This document shows positions 34,259-43,206 of a DNA stretch of 58,168 nt, one piece after another. Source of the stretch: Flavobacteriaceae bacterium UBA4022 (lineage in GTDB: Bacteria > Bacteroidota > Bacteroidia > Flavobacteriales > Flavobacteriaceae). How positions within the stretch are numbered: position 1 is the first letter of the stretch; each line of letters starts with the position of its first letter. Position numbers and translations under genes: made by a program. The stretch covers positions 19,642 through 77,809 of the forward strand of contig DGAU01000029.1 in NCBI GenBank assembly GCA_002384055.1, read 5' to 3'. Below the pieces are notes generated by a model. That model saw only the letters and a program-made list of their open reading frames with translations, ran no database searches and was not told the DNA's origin.

Positions 34259-35537
34259 GAATCGCATTATACTCTTGACAGTTGTCTTATTCTCCAATGG
34301 ATTTTTACAGGCACAAATGGATCCGAATATCCAGAAGACTATTGACCAAATAGAAGATAAGGTAATCGCGTGGCGCCATGACTTTCATCAGAACCCTGAA
34401 TTATCCAATAATGAATTCCGTACGGCAGCAAAAATTGCGGAACATTTGACTTCGCTTGGCCTTGAAGTTCAGACCGGAGTCGCTAAGACAGGGGTCGTGG
34501 CCTTGCTTCGTGGCGATCATCCCGGCAAGGTAGTTGCGCTTCGCGCCGACATTGATGCCCTACCGGTTACTGAGCGTAATGATTTACCCTACAAAAGCGC
34601 AGTGCGTGCGCGATTTCTTGATACCGAGATCGGTGTGATGCACGCCTGTGGTCATGACACCCATACCGCGATGCTCATGGGTGTGGCTGAGGTATTATCG
34701 GCCCACAAAGACAAAATAAATGGCACCGTTAAGTTTATATTTCAACCTGCCGAAGAGGGCCCACCACCCGGTGAAGAAGGAGGTGCCAAACTCATGATCA
34801 AGGAAGGTGTCTTGACCAATCCCGCAGTCGATGCCATTTTTGGTTTGCACATCAATTCAGCAACTCCTGTTGGGACCATTAGATACAAAAGTGGCGGTAC
34901 TATGGCCGCTGTAGAGCGTTTTGTGGTTGCCGTCAAAGGTAAGGGCACACATGGCTCTGCCCCTTGGACTGGCGTTGACCCGATCCTCATTGCGGCAAAA
35001 ATCATTGACGGATTCCAGACCATCATTAGCCGTGAGGCACCACTAGTCAACGAAGCCGCAGTCATTACTATCGGTAAAATAACCGCTGGAGTGCGCTTTA
35101 ATATTATCCCAGAGTCCGCCGAATTGATCGGTACCGTCCGCACCTTAGATCCTGACATGCGTACCTTGATCATGACAAGAATGGATGCCATGGCTGCAGA
35201 CATAGCACGTGCCTACGGGGGAAGTGCGACAATTCAATGGCAAAACAACACCGTGGTCACCTATAACGATCCAGAATTGACAAGCCAAATGGTGCCCAGC
35301 TTAACCACCGTAGCCGGAGCCGAAAATGTTCAGACAACCAAAGCCACCACCGGTGGTGAAGATTTTTCATATTACCAAGAAGTGGTTCCTGGTTTCTTTT
35401 TCTTTCTTGGTGGTATGGCGCCCGGCAATACAGAGCCATTTCCACATCATACACCTGACTTTAAGGTGGAAGACAGTGGTATGAAATTAGGGGTCAAGGT
35501 CATGAGTCAAATTGCCATCGATTACTTAAACCAATAA
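34257..35537 (+). CDS. Exported M20D-family amidohydrolase/carboxypeptidase
   Basis: A 426-residue metallohydrolase with a signal peptide (MNRIILLTVVLFSNGFLQAQ). It matches the hippurate hydrolase/IAA-amino acid hydrolase branch: 'HDFHQNPELSNNEFRTAAKIAEHL', the metal ligands of 'GVMHACGHDTHTAMLMG' (Cys and His), the catalytic Glu in 'FQPAEEGPPPGEEGGAKLM', 'GLHI', the dimerisation domain with 'GKGTHGSAPWTGVDPI', and a final His in 'FPHHTPDF'. It should remove N-acyl groups from amino acids or dipeptides in the periplasm. A 10-bp inverted repeat covers the start codon. The exact substrate is unknown. Confidence 0.93.
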   Translation: MNRIILLTVVLFSNGFLQAQMDPNIQKTIDQIEDKVIAWRHDFHQNPELSNNEFRTAAKIAEHLTSLGLEVQTGVAKTGVVALLRGDHPGKVVALRADIDALPVTERNDLPYKSAVRARFLDTEIGVMHACGHDTHTAMLMGVAEVLSAHKDKINGTVKFIFQPAEEGPPPGEEGGAKLMIKEGVLTNPAVDAIFGLHINSATPVGTIRYKSGGTMAAVERFVVAVKGKGTHGSAPWTGVDPILIAAKIIDGFQTIISREAPLVNEAAVITIGKITAGVRFNIIPESAELIGTVRTLDPDMRTLIMTRMDAMAADIARAYGGSATIQWQNNTVVTYNDPELTSQMVPSLTTVAGAENVQTTKATTGGEDFSYYQEVVPGFFFFLGGMAPGNTEPFPHHTPDFKVEDSGMKLGVKVMSQIAIDYLNQ

Positions 35538-35566
35538 TAGACTAATCATCCCTTAAAATACAAAAT

Positions 35567-36091
35567 ATGGAAGATTTGATGCCCGTATTCCAGCTTTTAC
35601 TATTGACTCTGCCAGCACTATTTACGGGTGTGTTAGCGATTTATCTCTTTAAGGGGTATCTCGCTCAAGAAAACAAAAGACGTCAATTTGCTTTAGAAAA
35701 ACAACGCGCTGCACAAGCGCTACCCACACGCTTGCAAGCATACGAGCGACTTACTTTGCTCTTGGAGCGCACCACTCTCAAAAGGCTTTTGTTACGTGTT
35801 GCGCCATTGAGTCAAGATCTAGAGGCCTACATTCAATTATTACTCCAAACTATAGAGCAAGAGTTTGATCATAATTTAAGTCAACAGATTTATGTCTCTG
35901 CCCCCTGTTGGCAATCGATCATCCAGGCCAAGTTGCTGACCATGCAGCACATACGCAAAGCGGGGACGGCCGACCAGGTGACTTCGCCCGATCAACTGCG
36001 GGAAATTATTTTAAAGTATTTTGCAGAACATCCCAGTCCTATGCAGGCGCCACTTACCCTTTTGCAGGCCGAAGCCAAAACCCTATTTTAG
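35567..36091 (+). CDS. Small single-span membrane protein, conserved hypothetical
   Basis: A 174-residue protein with one N-terminal membrane helix (about 7-29, 'FQLLLLTLPALFTGVLAIYLF'), then a basic and Gln-rich helical stretch (KGYLAQENKRRQFALEKQRAAQALP) and a mostly helical cytoplasmic domain with 'RLQAYERLTLLLERT' and 'IQLLLQTIEQEFDHNLSQQIYVS'. I recall similar proteins of this size and layout in flavobacterial genomes but know of no function. It follows the M20 gene by 29 bases on the same strand and ends 5 bases before the convergent M1 peptidase. It may be co-transcribed with the M20 gene. Confidence 0.7.
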   Translation: MEDLMPVFQLLLLTLPALFTGVLAIYLFKGYLAQENKRRQFALEKQRAAQALPTRLQAYERLTLLLERTTLKRLLLRVAPLSQDLEAYIQLLLQTIEQEFDHNLSQQIYVSAPCWQSIIQAKLLTMQHIRKAGTADQVTSPDQLREIILKYFAEHPSPMQAPLTLLQAEAKTLF

Positions 36092-36096
36092 AACAA

Positions 36097-38166
36097 CTAA
36101 GGGGTCTTAATCCAATCGGGATAGGTCCGATTTACAAAATCCATAACCGCTTGGGGCCACCGGCCCTCATGTTGTCTGAATAAATCCGTCAAATCTTCTT
36201 GACTCGCCCAACGAACCAAGTTCGCGCGACACTGCTCTCGGAATCGCCAATAATGATGGGTGCTCCCATCAAGTAAATAAGCCAAAGTGGCGCTGGATTT
36301 TTTAAACCCTATTAAATCGAAATACGAGAAGGCCTCTGACCTGATGCGGTACCCATATTCTGGGGCCATAAAGCCGTGCAGCGCCACTTCAATGGTTTTA
36401 TGGACCTCTTCAGGCTGCTGGCCATTGGCACTCAAGTAAAGCCAAAGTAACCGGAACTCAGGTTGCTGTTGCACTCGCGTTTGGCGATCCGTTTGCCGCA
36501 ACCAAATCGCCTTGTCCTGGCTAAAGTGGTTGCATAGGCGCCACATCGCCCACATCGCCACGATCATATTGCTCGATTGGGTTTGCCGCACTAATCCGTC
36601 TAGGTCCTGCGGGCCCCATTGGTCATAATGATTGAGCAAGACAATCAAAAGCCGGTGATCTTCAGAAGCCAACAAAGTGCTGAGTCGCTTCTGATCAATC
36701 CCTTCTATAGCCTGAGTCCATTGGTAAACGATTTCCTCTTGCCATAGCACTACCCCTTCATTATAACGCTCATTGAATCGCGCGGCCTTTTGGGCTAAAG
36801 GAAGACCCCTCTGTTGCTGAAGCGCCATATATTCAGCCAAAATAGGAAAGCCCCCTAAAGTGCGCTGTATTTGGTCAACGGGCAGCGCGGAAGACCTTAG
36901 CCAGTCATTTTCCCATGCGCTAAGATCTACTGGACTCTGGCGGGCCACCACATTGATGAAATCCGATGTGGTCACCGACCCATAAGCATATTGGTGCACA
37001 AAAGATTTAATACTCTCTACAAAGGCCTCCACCCCGATGAGTTGTTGCAATTGTACTAAGGCCCACGCCCCTTTTGTGTAATAATCCAGTGAGGTGCCTT
37101 GATCGCTTATCAGCGGCTGAAGTGCTTGCCTACTTTGACCAGATATCAATTCTTGAGCTGCCGTATACAACTCTTTTTGGTACTGTTCTGGGCCTAAAAT
37201 ATGCCGTATGGCTTGCCAACTATAGAAGGTCGCAAACCCTTCATGGAGCCATTGGTCTTGATCATGGGCTTTGGTCACCAAATTACCGAACCATTGATGG
37301 GCCATCTCATGAGCATTGATCTCAAAATAGCCCAAAGCATCCTCATAATACGCCGCCCGCATAAAGTGTTGATCAAAAAGGGTACAGGCCGTATTTTCCA
37401 TGCCGGCATACAAAAAATCAACAATGGGAACTTGCTTATAATTGGACCAAGGATAGCCGTATCCGATTTCTTTTTCCAAAAAACCCAATATCTCGGAGCT
37501 ATAACGATAGGTTACTGCTGCGTATAGGCTGTCTTGGGGTCTGTGGTAATTTTCAATAACCACTCCAGAAGTGGTCGTTTGTGTTTGTCGTTCAAAAGGG
37601 CCAATAACTAAGGCTAATAAATAACTCGACATGGGGTGCTCCATTACAAAACAGGAGTCCTGGCGGCCCATGCCCTGAGTCACCTCTAACACCCCATTGC
37701 TGATTACCCTAAGGGGCGTTTGCCCCTTAACGCATAAGTTGAAAATGATTTTATCACGGGTATCATTGCGGCTTGGAAGCCAGTGGGCTGACTCCATACC
37801 TTGCCCTTGGGTCCATATGATACCACGATCAAAATACATGGCCTTTTTTGGCGCCATGCTGTAGGTAAATCCCCGTTCATAAATGGTTCCAGGCTGAAAG
37901 GGACCAAATAGCCAAACTTTTCCTTCTTGGTGCTTTACTTGGGCGCCCTGGGTCTGAGACGAAAGCGACAGCACATTGTAGGCGTCGAGCCCTACAGAAT
38001 CAACTGGTGTTGTTACCTCAAAAGAAACCACCACTTTGCCTTTTATCATTTTTGCGGCATAAGTAGGCTCTAATTGTGCCGTTATAGAAAGAACATCCAA
38101 AGGGTCTTCAAGGGCCTGTGAACTGGCGCTAAAGGATATGAGCAGTAAGATCAGGAGCCCGCGCAT
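36097..38166 (-). CDS. M1-family aminopeptidase, exported
   Basis: A 689-residue zinc aminopeptidase with a signal peptide (about 1-18, 'MRGLLILLLISFSASSQA'). The exopeptidase motif GxMEN is 'AGMEN' at 254-258, and the zinc site HExxH-x18-E is His286, Glu287, His290 in 'NAHEMAHQWFGNLV' and Glu309 in 'WLHEGFATFYSW'. An N-terminal beta-saddle domain precedes it and a helical C-terminal domain (about 430-689) follows. It likely trims peptides in the periplasm, together with the neighbouring M20 hydrolase on the other strand. Promoter not identified. Confidence 0.95.
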   Translation of the reverse strand: MRGLLILLLISFSASSQALEDPLDVLSITAQLEPTYAAKMIKGKVVVSFEVTTPVDSVGLDAYNVLSLSSQTQGAQVKHQEGKVWLFGPFQPGTIYERGFTYSMAPKKAMYFDRGIIWTQGQGMESAHWLPSRNDTRDKIIFNLCVKGQTPLRVISNGVLEVTQGMGRQDSCFVMEHPMSSYLLALVIGPFERQTQTTTSGVVIENYHRPQDSLYAAVTYRYSSEILGFLEKEIGYGYPWSNYKQVPIVDFLYAGMENTACTLFDQHFMRAAYYEDALGYFEINAHEMAHQWFGNLVTKAHDQDQWLHEGFATFYSWQAIRHILGPEQYQKELYTAAQELISGQSRQALQPLISDQGTSLDYYTKGAWALVQLQQLIGVEAFVESIKSFVHQYAYGSVTTSDFINVVARQSPVDLSAWENDWLRSSALPVDQIQRTLGGFPILAEYMALQQQRGLPLAQKAARFNERYNEGVVLWQEEIVYQWTQAIEGIDQKRLSTLLASEDHRLLIVLLNHYDQWGPQDLDGLVRQTQSSNMIVAMWAMWRLCNHFSQDKAIWLRQTDRQTRVQQQPEFRLLWLYLSANGQQPEEVHKTIEVALHGFMAPEYGYRIRSEAFSYFDLIGFKKSSATLAYLLDGSTHHYWRFREQCRANLVRWASQEDLTDLFRQHEGRWPQAVMDFVNRTYPDWIKTP

Positions 38167-38260
38167 AGTGAAGTAAATTTTAATTTAAAAGACCGTTTAA
38201 ATTACCATTAATCTCACAAATGACCTTTAGAAACAATGCTTTTTTGGTATTTTAGTTCCG

Positions 38261-40366
38261 ATGAAATCACAAGCGCTGCAAACCCCTATAGAATACCTCA
38301 AAGGTGTTGGACCACAAAGGGCTACTTTATTGCGTCAAGAGCTTGGCATCGAAACCTTTCAAGATTTATTGCACCTTTTCCCTAACCGTTATATTGACCG
38401 GACACAATACCACAAGATAAGCGAGCTTCAAGGTACCGCAACGGATGTACAACTCGTGGGAAAGATCGTTTCGGTCAAAATGATCGACCAAAAAAGAGGC
38501 AAACGTTTGGTCGCGACCTTTCAGGATGAGACTGGTGTCATGGAACTTGTTTGGTTCCGCGGCCATAAGTGGATCAAGCAATCTCTAGAGCTCAATACGC
38601 CTTATGTCGCGTTTGGTCGTATCAACCACTTTAATGGCAATAATTCTATTGCCCATCCCGAATTAGAACTGCTGAAGACCCATGAAGGCCAGCTCAGATC
38701 ATTACTACAGCCTTTATACCCATCCACCGAGAAGCTCAGCAAGAGCGGATTAAGCAATAAAGTTATGGGGCAACTGGTGGCCCATCTCATCAACGAGCAT
38801 CAAGCTGCCTTTTCGGAAACACTCCCCAAGGCCCTTTTAGAACGCCTGAAACTTGTCGATAAATCAGAGGCCTTGGTCTCCATACATTTTCCAAAGACCC
38901 AAACCAGCTTAGCTCAAGCCTTATTTCGGTTAAAATTCGAAGAATTGTTCTATATCCAACTTCAGTTGGTGCGTAAAAACTTGATCCACAAACACAAGAT
39001 TAAGGGCTATTCATTTCCTCAAGTCGGGTCCATATTTCATGAATTTTATCACAAGATTTTGCCTTTCGAGCTGACCGACGCGCAAAAGAAAGTACTGCGC
39101 GAAATTCGGCATGACTTGGGAAGTCCCGCGCAAATGAATCGGCTCCTTCAGGGCGATGTAGGATCAGGCAAAACCATTGTGGCATTTATGTCGCTACTCA
39201 TCGCTATTGACAATGGTTTTCAAGGTTGTCTTATGGCACCGACTGAAATTTTGTCAGTCCAACACTATAATGAACTAAGTAAATGGGGTAATTTACTGAA
39301 TATCAATATACAAATACTCACAGGGTCAACTAAAACTTCAAGTAGAAAAGCCCTTTTAGAAGGTCTAAAAGAGGGCAGCATACATTGTTTGGTGGGCACT
39401 CATGCCCTTTTGGAAAACCGGGTAGAATTCAAGAATCTAGGGCTCGCCATTATCGACGAACAGCACCGATTTGGGGTGGCACAACGCAGCAAGCTTTGGC
39501 ACAAAAATGAGCACCCGCCCAACATATTAATCATGACCGCGACGCCCATTCCAAGAACCCTGGCGATGAGTATGTATGGTGATTTAGACATCAGCGTTAT
39601 TGACGCCCTACCTCCGGGACGAAAACCCATCAAAACGGTTCACCGACGCGACAGCAATCGCCTGAGTGTTTTTCGATTCGTTCGGGATGAAATTACCAAA
39701 GGGCGCCAAGTCTATATGGTCTACCCCTTGATTCAAGAAAGCCAAGCCCTTGACTATAAAGACCTGATGGATGGATATGAGAGCATCGCTAGAGAATTTC
39801 CGGCGCCACAATACCAAGTCTCTATCGTCCATGGCCAAATGAAGTCTGCCGACAAAGACCATGAAATGGAACGGTTTATTCAGGGCAAGACTCAGATTAT
39901 GGTGGCTACTACCGTTATCGAAGTCGGTGTCAACGTGCCAAACGCAACGGTTATGGTCATCGAAAGTGCCGAGCGATTTGGTTTATCACAACTCCACCAA
40001 CTGCGCGGCCGTGTGGGCCGTGGAGCAGATCAGAGTTTCTGCATCCTCATGTCTGGCAACAAACTCTCGGATGATGCTAAAAAGCGCCTAGAGACCATGG
40101 TCGCTACTAATGACGGATTCGAAATCTCTGAAGTGGACTTGAAGCTGCGCGGACCTGGAGATCTGATGGGGACACAACAAAGTGGCGTTTTACAGCTCAA
40201 GATTGCCGACCTCATCAAGGATGGAGAAACCTTAAAATTGGCCCGAAGCTATGCCATCGAGTTGTTAACTGCAGATCCGCAACTCAGCGATCCCAACCAC
40301 AATAATGTCCGTGAAACGCTTCAAGCGATATTACTTTATAAGAATATTTGGAATTATATTTCATAG
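38261..40366 (+). CDS. recG: ATP-dependent DNA helicase RecG
   Basis: A 701-residue branched-DNA translocase that remodels stalled replication forks and Holliday junctions. The N-terminal wedge (OB-fold) domain is about 1-170 ('LKGVGPQRATLLRQELGI', 'GVMELVWFRG'). Helicase motif I is 'GDVGSGKT' (298-305), Ia 'APTEIL', II 'AIIDEQHRFGV' (DEQH), III 'TATPIPRTLAM', and the C-terminal lobe has 'IVHGQMK', 'VATTVIEVGVNVPNA' and 'LRGRVGRG'. The conserved TRG region 'LRGPGDLMGTQQSG' closes it. Full length. It is divergent from the M1 peptidase gene and 166 bases upstream of pheT. Confidence 0.97.
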   Translation: MKSQALQTPIEYLKGVGPQRATLLRQELGIETFQDLLHLFPNRYIDRTQYHKISELQGTATDVQLVGKIVSVKMIDQKRGKRLVATFQDETGVMELVWFRGHKWIKQSLELNTPYVAFGRINHFNGNNSIAHPELELLKTHEGQLRSLLQPLYPSTEKLSKSGLSNKVMGQLVAHLINEHQAAFSETLPKALLERLKLVDKSEALVSIHFPKTQTSLAQALFRLKFEELFYIQLQLVRKNLIHKHKIKGYSFPQVGSIFHEFYHKILPFELTDAQKKVLREIRHDLGSPAQMNRLLQGDVGSGKTIVAFMSLLIAIDNGFQGCLMAPTEILSVQHYNELSKWGNLLNINIQILTGSTKTSSRKALLEGLKEGSIHCLVGTHALLENRVEFKNLGLAIIDEQHRFGVAQRSKLWHKNEHPPNILIMTATPIPRTLAMSMYGDLDISVIDALPPGRKPIKTVHRRDSNRLSVFRFVRDEITKGRQVYMVYPLIQESQALDYKDLMDGYESIAREFPAPQYQVSIVHGQMKSADKDHEMERFIQGKTQIMVATTVIEVGVNVPNATVMVIESAERFGLSQLHQLRGRVGRGADQSFCILMSGNKLSDDAKKRLETMVATNDGFEISEVDLKLRGPGDLMGTQQSGVLQLKIADLIKDGETLKLARSYAIELLTADPQLSDPNHNNVRETLQAILLYKNIWNYIS

Positions 40367-40483
40367 ACAAGGCTTAACGGCCCAATAAAGAGGGTTTTAG
40401 TCTTCTTCAAACCACCCCGAAGCCCAACAAAAATAGATAAAGCAGCAACCTTGAAAGCAAACGGCTATTTTATAGATATTGTT

Positions 40484-40513
40484 TTTGCTAAAAAAAGGAT
40501 AACACTATCTTTG
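40484..40513 (+). promoter_or_regulatory. Promoter of pheT (-33 and -7)
   Basis: TTTG (40484-40487) and TATCTTTG (40506-40513) are 18 bases apart, a near-textbook Bacteroidota promoter. The -7 box ends 19 bases before the pheT ATG. The remaining upstream gap from 40367 holds nothing else I recognise. Confidence 0.6.
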
Positions 40514-40532
40514 TCAGACTAACGTAGGCGCC

Positions 40533-42956
40533 ATGAACGTATCATATAATTGGATCAAACAATTTATTCATCTCGACTGGTCTGCAGAACAGGCTGCAGA
40601 ACTCCTGACCGATCTCGGATTAGAGGTTGAAGGGATTGCCCAACACGAATCCGTACGCGGCAGCCTAACGGGTATTGTCGTGGGAAAAGTACTGAGTTGT
40701 ACCCAACACCCCAATGCGGACCGTTTGAAATGCACCACTGTAGACATTGGTCTGGACAGCCCGCTTTCGATTGTCTGTGGGGCACCTAATGTTGCCGAAG
40801 GGCTTAATGTTCCCGTAGCGACTATAGGTACTACGTTGTATACCCCAGAGGGCGAGGCTTGGGTGATCAAAAAAGGAAAAATTCGTGGGGAAGAAAGCCA
40901 TGGTATGATATGCGCCGAAGATGAACTGGGACTAGGGAAAAGCCATGACGGCATCTTGATACTTGATCCAGATCTCGCCGTAGGCACGCCGCTGAGTACC
41001 ATTTACGATGTGGACACAGATGATGTTTTTGAAATTGGGCTCACGCCCAACAGAGCCGATGCCATGAGTCATTGGGGGGTTGCACGAGACCTTAGGGCAG
41101 GACTGATAGCAAAGGGTATTGTCCTGGAGCTCATCACGCCATCAAACAGTAGTTTCCGTACGATAAATCGGTCCTTAAAAATTGACGTCACTGTCGAAGA
41201 TCCAGAGAGAGCCCCGCGTTATGCTGGAGTCAGTATCAAAGGACTAAGCGTAAGCGATTCACCCAAATGGCTACAAAATAAACTTAAGGCCATTGGCTTG
41301 AAACCGATCAACAATGTGGTCGACGTCACCAACTATGTATTACACGACTTGGGTCAGCCATTGCACGCCTTTGATGCCGACAAAATTACGGGTGGTCACG
41401 TACGCGTCACCACACTGCCTGCGGGCACTGAATTCGTGACACTCGACGGGGTGACTCGAGAATTAAGCGATGAAGATTTAATGATTTGCGACAGCGAGAA
41501 ACCCATGTGTATTGCAGGTGTTTTTGGTGGTTTGCATTCTGGCGTAAGCCAAAACACGACCGATATCTTTTTGGAAAGCGCTTATTTTGATCCGGTAAGC
41601 ATCCGAAAAACAGCCAAACGTCATGGCTTAAGCACCGATGCTTCTTTTCGCTTTGAGCGTGGCATTGATCCTAATGCCGTCGAATATGCCTTAATGCGCG
41701 CCGCACTGCTCATTACAGAAGTTGCTGGAGGACAAATATCGAGTGATGTCGTTGACCTCTATCCCAAAAAAATTATAGACCACCAGGTCGTTTTAAATTT
41801 TGACACAGCCAAACGGGTCATAGGTTGTGAACTGCCCAAAGAGACCATCAAGTCTATTTTAACTTCCTTGGATATCAAAATCAATAATGTCACAGAAACC
41901 AGCTTAGGCATGACCATTCCTGCTTTTCGTAATGATGTGACTCGAGAGGCCGATGTGATTGAAGAAATACTGCGCGTCTATGGCTATAACAATATTCCAA
42001 CCACGACCAAGCTCAATGCTTCTATTGCGAATTACCAAAAGATTGAAGACTTTCAAATTCAGAATCGTCTGGGTCAGCAATTGGCCAATCATGGTTTTTT
42101 TGAAATGCTCAACAATTCACTCACCCACGCTAAATACAGTGATCTGATCGATGAAATCGACACTGAGCAAGGTGTGAAATTGCTCAATCCATTGAGTCAA
42201 GACCTTGGCGTGATGCGCCAATCCATGCTTTTTGGAGCCCTCGAAACCATCGCATTCAATCTCAACCGCAGAGCGAGCACACTCAAATTATTCGAATTCG
42301 GGTACACATACACCCATGATGGTTCTTACAAACAGGCACAGCATCTCACAATTGCGCTGGCTGGAAAACAACATGACGACTCATGGCATAACCCGACATC
42401 AGCGACCAGTTTCTTTTACTTAAAAAGCATGGTCCATCAATTACTTGACTCTATTGGCATCAAGGATGTCTCAGAAACAGAATTACCACAAGGCCTATGG
42501 AGTGAAGGACTCTGTATTACTTACAAAAACCGCACCTTGGTGCGTTACGGCATGGTCTCCAAAAAGACAACCAAGGCTTTTTCTATTGATATACCCGTTC
42601 TTTATGCCGATTTTGATTGGGACGCATTATTGGCGGTTATCGACACCACGCCTCATTTGACTAAGCCAATAGCTAAATTTCCGCAGGTTAAGAGAGATTT
42701 TGCCCTATTACTCAATCAAGATATACGCTTTGATGACCTCAAAAATGCGGCTTTCAAAACCGAAAAGCAGTTATTACAAGACGTATCCCTCTTCGATGTA
42801 TATATGGGAAAAAATTTACCAGAAGGCAAAAAAAGTTACGCCTTGAGCTTCACCCTGCAGGACAAGAACAAAACACTTACCGATAAGCAGATTGATAAAT
42901 TGATGGGGACACTCAAAAACATCTTTGAGACTGAATTTGGTGCTGAATTGCGCTAA
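40533..42956 (+). CDS. pheT: Phenylalanyl-tRNA synthetase beta subunit
   Basis: An 807-residue subunit of the alpha2-beta2 enzyme that charges tRNA(Phe). Domains in order: N-terminal B1 plus the B2 tRNA-binding OB fold ('GIVVGKVLSCTQHPNADRLKCTTVDIG', about 47-150), the B3/B4 editing domain ('NRADAMSHWGVARDLRA', 'APRYAGVSIKGL'), B5 ('DVVDLYPKKIIDHQVVL'), the catalytic-like B6/B7 ('RREADVIEEILRVYGYNNIP'-type text near 470) and the C-terminal anticodon-binding FDX-ACB domain (about 712-806, 'FPQVKRDFALLLNQDIRFDDL'). pheS is not adjacent, so the two subunits are encoded apart, as is common in Bacteroidota. Confidence 0.97.
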   Translation: MNVSYNWIKQFIHLDWSAEQAAELLTDLGLEVEGIAQHESVRGSLTGIVVGKVLSCTQHPNADRLKCTTVDIGLDSPLSIVCGAPNVAEGLNVPVATIGTTLYTPEGEAWVIKKGKIRGEESHGMICAEDELGLGKSHDGILILDPDLAVGTPLSTIYDVDTDDVFEIGLTPNRADAMSHWGVARDLRAGLIAKGIVLELITPSNSSFRTINRSLKIDVTVEDPERAPRYAGVSIKGLSVSDSPKWLQNKLKAIGLKPINNVVDVTNYVLHDLGQPLHAFDADKITGGHVRVTTLPAGTEFVTLDGVTRELSDEDLMICDSEKPMCIAGVFGGLHSGVSQNTTDIFLESAYFDPVSIRKTAKRHGLSTDASFRFERGIDPNAVEYALMRAALLITEVAGGQISSDVVDLYPKKIIDHQVVLNFDTAKRVIGCELPKETIKSILTSLDIKINNVTETSLGMTIPAFRNDVTREADVIEEILRVYGYNNIPTTTKLNASIANYQKIEDFQIQNRLGQQLANHGFFEMLNNSLTHAKYSDLIDEIDTEQGVKLLNPLSQDLGVMRQSMLFGALETIAFNLNRRASTLKLFEFGYTYTHDGSYKQAQHLTIALAGKQHDDSWHNPTSATSFFYLKSMVHQLLDSIGIKDVSETELPQGLWSEGLCITYKNRTLVRYGMVSKKTTKAFSIDIPVLYADFDWDALLAVIDTTPHLTKPIAKFPQVKRDFALLLNQDIRFDDLKNAAFKTEKQLLQDVSLFDVYMGKNLPEGKKSYALSFTLQDKNKTLTDKQIDKLMGTLKNIFETEFGAELR

Positions 42957-42993
42957 GTATAATAAGGCACTTACATTTTAACCGACAGCAATT

Positions 42994-43206
42994 ATGATAC
43001 GTATATATACTGGACCATCACTCATCGCTAAAGCAATTGTTGCAGAACTAAATGATTTGGGTATATCTCCAATCGAAAGAAACGACATGCAAAGTAGTAT
43101 TGTCGCCGGCTTTGGCAGCGCTATTCCCGATCAATTACAGTTATTTGTGCGCCCTGACCAGCAGGAACAAGCAAGCGCAGTAGTGCATAAATTTGAAGCA
43201 CTTTAA
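42994..43206 (+). CDS. DUF2007-like small protein
   Basis: A 70-residue soluble protein (MIRIYTGPSLIAKAIVAELND...). The pattern of a leading beta strand with 'YTGP', an A-x-x-x-x-x-L-x-x-x-GI helix, a central 'ERNDM' and a hydrophobic strand ('LQLFVRPDQQEQASAVV') resembles DUF2007, sometimes called putative signal-transducing protein, which has a ferredoxin-like fold. No function is known. It follows pheT by 37 bases and may share its transcript; its stop overlaps the convergent ABC-F gene by 4 bases. Confidence 0.65.
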   Translation: MIRIYTGPSLIAKAIVAELNDLGISPIERNDMQSSIVAGFGSAIPDQLQLFVRPDQQEQASAVVHKFEAL

